Under the pieces are notes generated by a model, which was not told the origin of the DNA, did not search any database, and worked only from the letters and a program-made list of their open reading frames with translations. Position numbers and translations under genes: made by a program. A stretch of 64,000 bases of DNA, taken from positions 1 through 64,000 of the forward strand of contig NW_024104892.1 of assembly GCF_003945595.2 (NCBI RefSeq). The letters run 5' to 3'. Source of the DNA: Pipra filicauda (taxonomy: Eukaryota > Chordata > Aves > Passeriformes > Pipridae). Positions within the stretch are counted from its first letter, which is position 1. Each line of letters starts with the position of its first letter. Below are positions 13,225-23,650 of the stretch, in pieces.

Positions 13225-14112
13225 TGAATCATAGAATCATAGAATCAGCTGGGTTGGAAGGGACCTCTGAGATCAAGTCCAACACTACTGCAGTTACTAG
13301 ACCATGGCACTAAGTGCCACATTCAGTCTCATCTTAAAAACCTCCAGGGACAGAGAAGCCACCACTTCCCTGGGCAGCCCATTCCAATGCCAGATTACCC
13401 CCTCTGTAAAGAATTTCTTCCTAATATCTAACCTAAACCTCCCCTGTCAGAGCTTAAGACCAAGCCCTCTTGTCTTACTGATAGGTGCCTGGGAGAAGAG
13501 ACCAACCCCCACCTGGCTCCCCCCTCCTGTCAGGGAGTTGTAGAGAGTGAGGAGGTCTCCCCTGAGCCTCCTCTTCTCCAGGCTGAACAACCTCAGCTCC
13601 CTCAGCCTCTCCTCATAGGACTTGTGCTCCAGTCCCTTGACCAGCCTCGCTGCTCTCCTCTGGACCTGCTCCAGCACCTCCATGTCCTTCCTGAACTGAG
13701 GGGCCCAGAACTGGACACAGCACTCGAGGGGTGGCCTCCCCAGCGCTGAGTCCAGGGGAAGAATCACTTCCCTGGACCTGTTGGCCACACTGTTCCTGAT
13801 CCAGGCCAGGATGCCATTGGCCTTCTTGGCCACCTGGGCACACTCAGGCTCATGTTCAGCTTCCTGTCAATCCAAACTCCCAGGTCCCTTTCTGCCTGGC
13901 TGCTCTCCAGCCACTCTGTCCCCAGCCTGTAGCGCTGCAAGGGGTTGTTGTGGCCAAAGTGCAGGACCCGGCACTTGGCCTGGTTGAACCTCATCTCGTT
14001 GGAATCAGCCCAACTCTCCAGCCTGTCCAGGTCCCTCTGCAGAGCCCTCCTGCCTTCCAGCTGATCGACACTCCCCCCCAACTTGGTGTCATCTGCAAAT
14101 TTGCTGATGGGT
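13225..14112 (-). mobile_element. CR1 LINE, 5'-truncated, frameshifted reverse transcriptase
   Basis: The + strand begins with tandem AATCATAG units followed by GGGTTGGAAGGGACCTCTGAG, the reverse complement of a CR1 3' end, so the element reads on the - strand with its 3' end at about 13,225. Its - strand translation carries the reverse transcriptase catalytic box as FADD (bases 14,088-14,099), followed by the conserved segments with [15 protein letters not shown] and, in another frame, the C-terminal stretch with PLECCVQFW and [17 protein letters not shown]. The switch of frame near 13,845 looks like a single-base loss in a run that in intact copies reads MSQQCAQ-like. Similarity stops at about 14,112, just upstream of the FADD box, so the copy is 5'-truncated and dead. 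The subfamily cannot be fixed by eye; the CR1-J group is a guess. Confidence 0.92.
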
Positions 14113-15465
14113 CTAGTTGTGAGATGGGGGAAGCAGCTGCACCATTGAGTGGAAAAGGTCACATCTCCCTCCCAGATAGGCAGTGGATCCCGTGGCGTTT
14201 GAGTTGTGGTGGTTGTGCACAGTGGCACGCACGGCATGCACCTGGGCTGTACCTTTCCTCTGTCAGGACTTAGACTAATCCAGATGTTTGGAGCTGCACT
14301 CTGCCTACCGGCTTGTGCCCCGCATGGGAGTCCCAGAGAGGCAGTGCTGAGCAATACAGAGCTGTTTCCCACTTGTCTTTGCACTGCTGTGCACCTGTGG
14401 ACCAGCCGGAGTTGCTTGTGATGTTGGAGGTGGCTCATAAGTCAGGCTATTCGGCCAGAGTCAGGTTCTTGGCCAAGCATTTCACACAGATGCTCAGTGT
14501 GTATGCCTCAATGAGCCGAGTTTGTTGTTGTGTACCCTGATTCCATGCCCGAGGGGGCACGAGGCTCTGCTGGAAAGTCTGGGAGCATGACAGAGTGCTG
14601 GCCTTGCCTCAGTGTGGGACTTTCCAGTGGTGCTGCCACTTCGCCAGGGGTCAGGTCTGTGCCTTGAGGGTGTGAATTCAGAGCATCCCCAAGTTTTCTT
14701 TACATTGATGTGCTGGGCCTGGGAGATGCAAATCTGTAGAGAGTGAAAGTATGTTGGAGCTGCTTGCTTCCTTGCTTATTCCCACACTTTCAGACTTGGA
14801 AAACAGTCACTGTTGTTGTGCCCCCCCCCCCCCCCCAAGATGTGCTCTCACTTCTCACCTGTGTGTCATGTGAAGGAGTTCTTGAGTTTCCCAGAAGCTC
14901 TAGGTCACAGGTCATCACTTGCATTGAAATGTGACTTTGGGGTGAGAAAAACCTAGTTTCTGCTGCTGCAGCCCCCCCAGCACATCCTGGAAGCACAGCT
15001 GATCCTGCTGGAGACCCAGGTGCGGTGCTGGCAGTGCTGGCAGCGCTCAGCAGCCGGCTCACAGTCTGGTCTGTTGTATGCTGGTGTCAGCTGGCAGCTT
15101 AGTGCTGGTGGCTGTCTGACTGCATTTTGTACCCAGACAAATTGGTAGGAGTGAAGTTGCTCTCAGCAGGGCCACCGGGCACGCTGGCGTGGTGTTCCTG
15201 TGGCTGGGCTGGTCCTGTGTTCTTCCAGGGCCCACAGGAAAGGCCAGGAGCCACCGCTCTCCTCCTACCTGAGGAGGCAGAGAGAGAGCCTGGCAGTAAC
15301 AACAAACCCAGTTGGGCAACTGCCAGTCCTGGGATCTGCCCACACTTGCCTGGCCTCCCACAATGGCTCCATTGTTCCTTAGAGGGCAAGGAGGAGGCTG
15401 CCTTCGGCTCCCTGGGCATCGTTAACCCTCTGCCTGCCAGGAGCAGGCTGTAGGGCAGGCATACA
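14113..15465. other. Non-coding stretch between CR1 and SINE
   Basis: No gene is seen. The only distinct feature is a 16-base C run at 14,821-14,836, with a smaller C-rich patch near 14,972. Frames on both strands have low-complexity, GC-driven translations. Confidence 0.6.
14821..14836. repeat. Homopolymer C16
   Basis: Sixteen uninterrupted C bases, equivalent to G16 on the other strand. It is a likely place for sequencing length error and for G-quadruplex formation on the - strand. Confidence 0.95.
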
Positions 15466-15580
15466 TTACAGAATCACAGAATATTTGGAGTTGGAAGGGA
15501 TCATCAAGTCTAGCTCTTAAGTGAATAACACCAACACAGCCTTGGTGTTATTAGCACCGTGTTCTAACCAACTGAGCTTG
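15466..15580 (-). mobile_element. tRNA-Ile-headed SINE with CR1-type tail (TguSINE1-like)
   Basis: Read on the - strand, bases about 15,579-15,536 give AGCTCAGTTGGTTAGA, an A-box-like D-arm, and then GTGCTAATAACACC, the anticodon arm of tRNA-Ile(AAU), ending CCAAGG. The next part lacks a clean B box. From about 15,525 down to 15,470 it reads ATTCACTTAAGAGCTAGACT, then GATGATCCCTTCCAACTCC, and ends ATATTCTGTGATTCTG, a CR1-X-type 3' tail. A tRNA-Ile head on a CR1 tail is the published architecture of passerine SINEs such as TguSINE1. This copy is diverged, has lost its acceptor-stem start and much of the T arm, and is short (about 115 bp). It cannot be a functional tRNA gene. Confidence 0.8.
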
Positions 15581-17689
15581 TCTCAGGTCTTTGAGGCAGT
15601 AGGTCCCATGGGCAGGTGGAGGAGGTCCCTCTTCTCTTGAGTGCAAGGAGGGGAGCTGCAGGGGAGCACCAGCCTGTCTCTGCCAGCTGCCTCCAAACCT
15701 GCCGCTTGCTGCTGTTTTGAGGACAGCCAGCACACGCCTGTGGTGAAGGTGTACACCCGAGATGCAGGGCCCTGCTGAGCCTTGATTTCCTCTGACAAGG
15801 CATAGGGAGGCTCTCTGCCTTCTTCCAGGCTTCTTTTTGCTGTGACCTTGCCTTGGGAACAGCCCTCGTTCCAGCACGGTCGTCCTCGGTGGCTGGGTTG
15901 CTCTTGCCCTGATGCGCATGCCAGAGCAGGACATGTCTTTAGGAATGGGATGTTTGGGGTTTTGGGGGGCTAATTCCAATGGCTGAGGTATCCGTGTGGA
16001 AGCTGTTTAAAGCAATTCCAGGCTGATCAAAGTGCCTTCTTCCTTCCTGTCCTGTAACCTGATCTCAGGCAAACGAGCTGCTCGGGGTCTGCTGTGGCTT
16101 CTGGTTCCTGTGGTGGAGACACAGCCTTGGAGGGCGCAGACATGCCTCCCTGCAGGTGCAGGCTCGGAGCCAGAGCGCAGTGTCCATGTGCCAAAGAGGA
16201 CAACAAGTACCCTGTTGCTGGCCAAAGGAGCTGGACACCCATGTCCTGCTCTGCTTGCCAGCTCTGCATTGCCTGTCTTTTGATAGCAGTGATGCTTCTC
16301 CACAGCTTTCTGGTGTGTGTGATTCCCTGTCAGCTGATTCCAGGGGTTACAGGGCTCCCTCAGCACCCCTGCTCTGTCACAGACTTCCTCTCCAGAATCT
16401 GTGGGATGATGGAGAGGAAAAGCTGTTTGGCCAGCATGCCAAGACTCTCTATGGGAAACTTTCTAGATGTTGGTGTTCAGGGATATTGACCCTGGCATGT
16501 CTCGTGCCAGCTCAGAGACTGGAGAATGGCTTGGTTATCCAGACAGCCAAGGACTTAGAAACCTAATAGACACTGTGTGAAAGTCACCAATTAGTTCTTC
16601 TGCACATCCTGACACCAAATTGCTTATATCATAACCTAAACAGCTACCCTGCTTCCAAAAGATCTGTTATCTCCTCTTCTCCCACTCAGTAGCCTTGGCA
16701 CTCTTCTCCTGTCATTTGTATCCTGGTCTCTTGTTGATGCAATAACTTTTCAATAGGTTCAGTTTCTTAAATAAGAGTATAACTGGAGTTGACTGAGGAG
16801 GGCCAGGGGCTGAGTTGGGAGCACTTGTGATTGTACCCAGTGATTTTACCTAGTGCAAACAATGCTTCAGAGCTTGATCTGGCCGAGTCTGGGCACCTGG
16901 GCTCTGGCCGCAAGGACCACTTCAAACCCCAAAGCTTCCTGAGAGCCTCAGAAGCCCTTGCCTACTTGGCCAGTTCTAAGTTAACAAGACCTGTCTCTCC
17001 TGGTGGGTCAGAAGGGCTCTCTGAGCAGCCCCAGGACAGGCTGCCTTTGGGCCCTCTCCCCATCTGTGGGTGTACATCTGCTGCTACACAGAAGGCTTGT
17101 TGCCTGTCCCAGTTAGTGAAACGGGATGATTTCTGGCTCTTTCTGCCTGTTTCCCGTTGGGTGGTTGGAGGCCTGGGTCAGGGTTAGCACGTCGTGTCTC
17201 TGGAGGAGCTCGATACGCTGTGGGAGTGTTTGTGGAAGGGCAGAGTAGCCCGTGGGACTTGGAGGTCTGTGGGGAAGGCTGTGCTTCTTTGCACCCCTCA
17301 AGTGGCAGAAGCTGGGGAATTTCAGCTTTAGGTGCAGTGGAGGCTTCTGGGGGTGAAGGTGAAGTGGGGGGAGGGGGTAGAGCACTGCTCTCTTGAGGTG
17401 CACAGTGGGGCAACCTCTCTCCAGATCAGTGCTAGCCCAGACTGATGGTAAAGCCAGATGGGGAGCAGTGGCTCCCCTCTCCTCAAGGTCTCTCCCTTCC
17501 TTTCTAGCCCAGCACTGGAGTCCTAGTACTGCCCACAGGCAGCTGCCACCACTCAGCAGCAAGATCTCTGCTGCCCGTGCCAATCCACTCTGCACTGGGG
17601 AAGGTGAAAGGTTTCCCAGGGTGGAATTTCCTGCGAGGCAGTTGCACAGCCGCTTCCCCCTCTGACCTTACACCCCATGTGCCTTAGTC

Positions 17690-17850
17690 ACGATGGCATG
17701 CAAATACGAGGCAACGGGGTGGGGGCTGGAGGGAGCTGCTGGGAAAAGGAAGTGACCTAAGCTGGGGTTTAAATATAGAGCCCAGGCTCTGCTGCCGCCG
17801 CGCTTGGTATTTATAATCCTGGAGGAGCGCTCGGCAGTTCTCTGCATCTC
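17690..17850 (+). promoter_or_regulatory. Weak promoter-like patch
   Basis: A local patch holds GGAAGTGA (ETS-like), TTAAATATAG at 17,769-17,778 (fits the MEF2 consensus), a short CpG-bearing GCCGCCGCGC block and a TATTTATAAT at 17,809-17,818. It sits about 8 kb upstream of the first visible BCL9L exon. No donor site clearly follows, so assignment to BCL9L is inference. Confidence 0.2.
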
Positions 17851-20019
17851 TTCTGCAGTCTGGGCTGGCAGAGGGCAGTGTGGGGGGCAAGGTGTTGTGG
17901 CAACCAGCCTTGCCTCCTCCTCTTCCCCTCATTTCTCTGTCAGCTCCCTCTCCCCAGGTGCGCTGGGGTACATACGTGTGTGTGCTCAGTTGCACAGATG
18001 TGGTGCTGCAATCCAGGCAGTTTGCAGGTCTGCAGGTGCTCCAACCTCTTCTTTTTGTGCAGGTGTGTCCTTTGTATGTTGCATTTAGTGCCAGGACTGG
18101 GTGGAGGAAAGGAGTCCAACTCTTCTCCAACTCTCTGTCATGAGCCTCCTCAAAGGCAAACCAGGTTGTTGCACTGCTGGCATGCTGGCATGCACCATGT
18201 GGTGCAGCTGGGGTACATGGTGCTGAGAGGTGGTAGGGATGTCCCTTCCACAAGGGTTTCCTGCTGGGACCCTGTCTGCAAAGACTGTGCCCTTCTTCAG
18301 GCTAGAAAGTCACCTGAACTTGCTCAAAGGAGAGCTAGTGTTTTGTGGAAATTTTCTGCAAGGTACTATGGGATGCCTAGCCCTCTCTTTCAGTGTGCAA
18401 CAGACATCTCTGTGCTGCCTTTATCTGAGAAAGCGGAGTAAGCATCTGCTACAGGCACATGGTGCGTGGCTCTGCTCCCCAGTAGAACCCTCTGCACTCC
18501 GCGGAGGCCCCAGTGTGAGGGCTGGGGTGCCAAGGAAGCCTGGGGTCCAAGAGTGCCTCTGTGCTGGTGGGAGGTGCAGCAAGTTGGCCCGTGCTCAGCC
18601 CTGGCCAGGCTGTGCATCCCTGGGTGACAATGACACCTAGTGGCCTCAAGCCCAGAGGTGGGGCACCGAGTGTGACACCCCAGAAAATCTCCTGGTGCTT
18701 CTGGACAGCCGGCATGAAGCTGGAACAGCCACGGGCAGCAGCCCCTGGGGTGCTCAGGAACCCTTGCGTCTCTGGCTTGTAGACAGTGGGCAGGGAAGGG
18801 ACCCAGTGTGATGGCCCTGCTGACAATGGCTAGTCTGTCACAGAGCCCTGCAGAGAGACTTTCTGCTAAAAATAATAGCAGAAACTGTTGTGTTAAAGCT
18901 TGGAAGCTCCTTGTGAAGCTCCGGCATTGCTGAGTTCCAGTCCTGCACACTGCTTGCATCTCATGAACTTCTTTTGCTGTTGCCAAAGGATCCTAAAGCA
19001 GGTACTGAATCCTAGATGCAGCTGGAAGACTGTCCTGATAGGCTCAGCTGCATCAGCCATTTACCTGACACTTGTGACCCTCAGCAAGACATGTCTCCCT
19101 TGTGATTCTTTTGGGAAATTTGTGGTTTCAAGGTCTCAGCTGTGAGCCCTGCTGCTCAGGAGAGCTGGTGTAGCAGAGAGCAGTGTGAGGCACAGCTCAC
19201 CAGCAAGGCTTTTTAGCACTACTCATCCAATCCCAGTAGCTTTAGTGCACAAACACAGTGGGAATGGCGTGAGGAGGTCTCTTCATCCTGTGCAACAACT
19301 GCCCAAGGAGGTCTGTGCTGTGGCCTTGTGTTGCAGCCTGTGGTGATATCTGCCAGAATGGTTTTCACAGGGAAACTGCTCCCTTCATATACAGATGAGC
19401 TTGTCTTTGTGAATCCCAGCACAGCTGAAGGCTGTGTGGGGGTGTCCAGCTGTCACAGCAGCCCATGTTCCTGACCAGATTTCACATACTGCAGGATGAG
19501 ATCCTGCCTTGGGGGGAAACTGAAGCTTCCTGAGCAGCAGCAGTACCTTTGGAAGAGACTTCTGGCTTTGCTCCCTGATCTACTAGATGCTGTTCCCCAG
19601 TGTGCAGGTGGCTGTGCTGCCCCGCATGTGGGGCAGCTTCCTGCACGTCCCATGCTGACCTGTCCCCAGCAAGTCCCATGAGCCGGTGTATGAAATAATT
19701 CCTCGTTATCATCTCAATAGAGCCACATGCGACTGTCGAGTAATGTCTGGCACATGCAGGGTTTCTGTAGGGAGCGTGCCAGTTGGACTGGGAAGCTAGA
19801 AAGATCTGCAAATGTGGTGTTAGACCTGGAGATTCCCTGAGCACAGGACAGGAAGCCAGGCTCTGGCTGGGGCTGCAGTAAGGAGGGGAGGAGTGGGAGA
19901 AGCTGTTGAACTGGGGATAAGGAAGGGCTAGGAAAAGATCTTCTAACACCGATGGGCTAAAGCTATGACAGGAGGAACATAGTAGGGTGCCGGACAGAAA
20001 GCAAATGGCATTCCCAATT

Positions 20020-20075
20020 CACCTCACTGTCTCTGAGCCTCAGCTTCCACCCGTGTTACATGGGATGTCTGTCCC
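20020..20075 (+). repeat. MIR-like SINE relic
   Basis: TCTCTGAGCCTCAGCTTCC followed by a short gap and ACATGGGATG matches the sense-strand MIR signature ('ctctgagcctcagtttcc ... aaaatggg'). Only the core is recognisable. Confidence 0.45.
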
Positions 20076-22059
20076 TAGGTGGTAGGGAACGTGAATCTGA
20101 AGTTTTTTTCCTACTAAAGACCTTTGAGACTTGTGGCCAAGCAGCCCCACAGAAATGCATCATTCCTGAGACAACTCCAAATGGCAGGAGATCAGCAGGG
20201 CCTGCCAAAATGACTCTGAAAACTGCTAGGATTCAACAGAACATTAGATTCTCTCTGCAGGTCTTTTAGAACCCTCCCATACACCTGGCAAGGGTACCAC
20301 CTTATCTGCTATTTAAAATGGCGTGAGAAGGATCCAAGAAATGAACAGAAGTGAGAATGGGCTTCTCCAGGCTATCAGTCTGATGTATAAGAGCAAGACA
20401 ATTTCATGACATTTTGAAAACATCTTGGCAGAGCCTTGCCCAGTGGAACTCCCTGCCTTCCAATGTCTCTAAGTCCAGCTGGCCAAAGCAAAGGTCAAAT
20501 GAGAACGCCTTTAGCAGTAGCAGCCTGGTTTAAGGCTGTTCTCATTGGGGATGAACACGCTCAGGCAAATGTTCTGTACTGGGCTCCAGGAGACGATCCT
20601 GCAGTCATTGGTCACTAAACAGTGTGAGATCTTGGAGCTGTGCTGGTTGGGCTCGAGTGGGTTTCAGGCTCATCTGGCTGTTCAAGCCCATTGCTGCCTC
20701 TTGGCTGGAGCTGGCTGGCTGACAGCAGTGCTGTTTTGCTACTGGTTTTGAGGGTTTTGTTTCTCACTGGAACAGACTCAAAACCTCTTGAATGGTCTTG
20801 CGAAAAGGATTGTTTTGGAACAACCATTTTTGCATGAAAAAGGTCAAGTTTCTGATTCTGGTCTTCTCTCAAAATCGGAAATGATCCAAGGGTCTCAGAC
20901 TTCAGAAATCTTGCTTCTAGAAAGTTTGTGGTAGTCTTCCCCTCCACGAAATACGCTGATTTTACTGACATAGTATGGTTTTCTTTTTAAGGTGTTCAAC
21001 CCTTCTGCTCTTAACCCTGGGAGGACTGGTGTGGGTCTTGTGGCCGCTATCTCATCCAGACTTGGAGTGAGTTGTATTTCAGTGGGTCTTTGGGGTCTCT
21101 CCTGGTGTTCTCTGCCTAATGCCTTTCTTCAAGAAGCTCTTGAGCTTGCTTAGGACCCCTCATTGCCAAAGCCAAGGTATTCAATGTGAGTTTGTGGTGG
21201 TGTCCACAGGAGGTTTTGGATTGGGCTTGTCCAGGATTGCAGCTTGTGGCTGGAGGATTTTTGTGGTTGTTTATCAGCATAGGTGATGTGCTTAGAGGGT
21301 GTTTGCAGCGGCAACCAGGTCTTGTTACTTCCTGGACAGGCTGACAGAGAGGAGTTGGGCAACTTTCTGTGCATTGCATCACCTTGTCATGACCTGTCTT
21401 GTATGTTGGGTGTTGGTGAGCCGGGCACGTTGGGTTGTTGGGCACGCACAGCTCAGGAGGCTGGGGTTCTGGTGTCTGCCCTGTATGCATAACCTGGTAG
21501 TCATCTGGGTTTCACAAGAGCTCTTCCCAGCATCCAATAGGAGGGAGGTGTGGTGAAGAGCCTTCCTTTTTGACTCCATTTTCCTGGCTTCCTCTCTCAC
21601 CCTTTCTTCCAAGAGGGATAGCACGGCAGCAATGCCAGCCAGCTCCCAGCTGTGGAAGCTGCAGGGCTGGCAGCAGGCTCAGGCTCTGCATTCTTTGCGG
21701 CAGTGTTGGGAATCTGTGTTATCAGAGGGAGCAGGAGCATGATTCACCAGAAAGTCCTCTGGGGAGGCAGTGGGGTTTCAGGTTTCTTGAACTATCAGCT
21801 AGCAATTCCCGGACTGTGAATATGTCAGCTCAGTCTCTCCTGCCTGGAGCTTCTTCCTGCTCTCCCTCTGCTGCTGTTCAGACCGTGCTGACGGAGGCTT
21901 ACTGAAAGCAGTTTTTGTTGTTTTGGTTCGAGGTTTCTTGTCTGCTAAGGTCCCAGTCTTTGATTTAAAGCTGTGGCTTTTCAGATGTACCAGGCGCAAA
22001 CACTCTCTGCATTTAGATGTAGCCCTTCATTCAACAGATACTTACTGTACCTTGTAAGC

Positions 22060-22225
22060 CTCCCTCCCTGCATGAGGTAGGCTGGGTTATCTCCCCGTGT
22101 AATGATGGGGGAATCAAGGCACCCAGAAACAAGACATCTTGCTCAGGGTCAGGAGTGGAATTGGTGGCAGCCGGGAGCAGAACCCAAGAGTCTCAGCTCC
22201 TTGCTTTAACCACTGGGAATTAAGT
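22060..22225 (-). repeat. MIR-like SINE relic
   Basis: In order the + strand shows GAGGTAGG, TTATCTCCCC, ATGATGGGGGAATCAAGGC, TCTTGCTCAGGGTCA, GCAGAACCCAAGAGTCTC and CTTTAACCACTGG. This is the full order of antisense MIR/CORE-SINE landmarks, including the tRNA-derived end. It is the best preserved of the MIR-like relics here. Confidence 0.6.
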
Positions 22226-23399
22226 TTGCTATTGTCTTTAAAACTACTGGGCTGGAATGGGTGTGTTGCTAAACTGCAGAGGAAGACAAATTTCTGTGCA
22301 ATCTTCTTTTTGTCATGTTCTTTTCAAGATGTTTTGGATTGTTTGTCTCCTGGTGTCAGTGTATCTACTTTCTAAGTAATTATCTTCTGTGGCCCAGATG
22401 TGTGGCATGCCTGCTGAAATCTAGTTTAAATCTAGTGTGGAAGGGGTATGTGGAAGGAGCTTACAGCAATCGAGATGCCTATCGTCATGCTGCAGTCAGA
22501 CAGATGAGAGGCTGGGGTGGATCCCCACTATGCATCTGCAACAGATCCAACTGTTGCTGCTCCCAAAAGCAGAGCAGAATCCGCAGGCAGCTGCTTCTGG
22601 CATTTGTCCCACTAGGAATTGCGAGAAGAGTGTGGTCCTTTTGAGTGGAGACTAGAAGAGAAGGGCTTTCCAAGGTTTAGCCAGGGCCCTCTGTCAGCCC
22701 AGGGTGGCTTTCCATCCTGCCTCAGGCAAGATTTTGAATGTCTTCCCTGGAGCACCAGGCTAGTCTAAAATGAAGGAAGAAGATAAATGTCCCAAAAATG
22801 TAATGTTCTGGAGGGACCTCCCAGCCAGTGAGGCTCATCCATGCTGCAGGCAGCACCTGAAGGTTTCATCCTGGTGGCTGCCAGGTCCTCCGTGATCGAG
22901 ATGTGTGTTCCCTGCAGTGTCATTTGAGAACCAGAGGGACAGGGGGTGCATCTCTGGACTCTGCAGGCCTGGGCTTTGCAGGGCCCTGGGCTTCTTTCTC
23001 TCTGCTCATGCTATGCTGTACTAGGGTTGTGCTGCAGTGCTGCTGAGCACTCACATTTTCGGTGAAGCACTTTGGGATCTGTTTCAAACACGATATTGTA
23101 CCCGTGCAGATTTGCCATAGGCAGATCTGGATCTCCCAGCCTACCATCGAAAAAGGAGCACTTCCTCAGTGGGTTTAGTGGCACCGTTGAGTCAGTGGGT
23201 TTGTGACCCTCGGGACTGTGGTGCAGCGTGTTGCAGGGATTGCGAGTGCGGCACGGGGGGGGGGATTCTGGGCCACCAGTAGCGGGAGTTTGCTGCAGGG
23301 CTTGCTTTCTGGAATGCTGTCTGGCAGCAGCCTCTTCCAGCAGGGCTGAAGGCTCCCTGCGGCTGGCCAGCCAGTGGCTGCGGGCAGCGTGTGTGCTTA

Positions 23400-23650
23400 A
23401 CGCTGCAGCTTGTGCCATATGGACCTTCTCCTCCTCCCCGCTTGCCCTCTCCATGTCTCCTTCCCTCCTCGGCTCCCCTCCCCCTGCGAGCGGTTTGACA
23501 GAGCAATTGGGCAGGCACTGGGACGGCAGCTCTGACATAAATCTCTCCTGGTGTGGAATGAGGGGTATAAATATCCAGAGAGTGATGTGATCTTTCCAGC
23601 TGCTATTAATAGGTCCCTAGAGAACAAGAGCGAGCAAGCGAGACTGGCTG
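23400..23650 (+). promoter_or_regulatory. Candidate TATA-type promoter or enhancer
   Basis: A TATAAATA box lies at 23,566-23,573. About 25-40 bases downstream come CAGCTG (E-box) and CTATTAATAG at 23,603-23,612, a perfect match to the MEF2 consensus. The upstream 150 bases are GC-rich and pyrimidine-rich. It could be a BCL9L 5' promoter, an enhancer, or chance. No convincing first-exon donor follows within a few hundred bases. Confidence 0.25.

Noticed and set aside
15536..15579. Possible tRNA-Ile gene on -
   Set aside because: Only the D and anticodon arms are recognisable; acceptor stem and T arm are missing and a CR1 tail follows, so it is a SINE head.
17684..18986. Open frames of 187-198 codons on both strands
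   Set aside because: Mutually overlapping on opposite strands, with no recognisable protein features.
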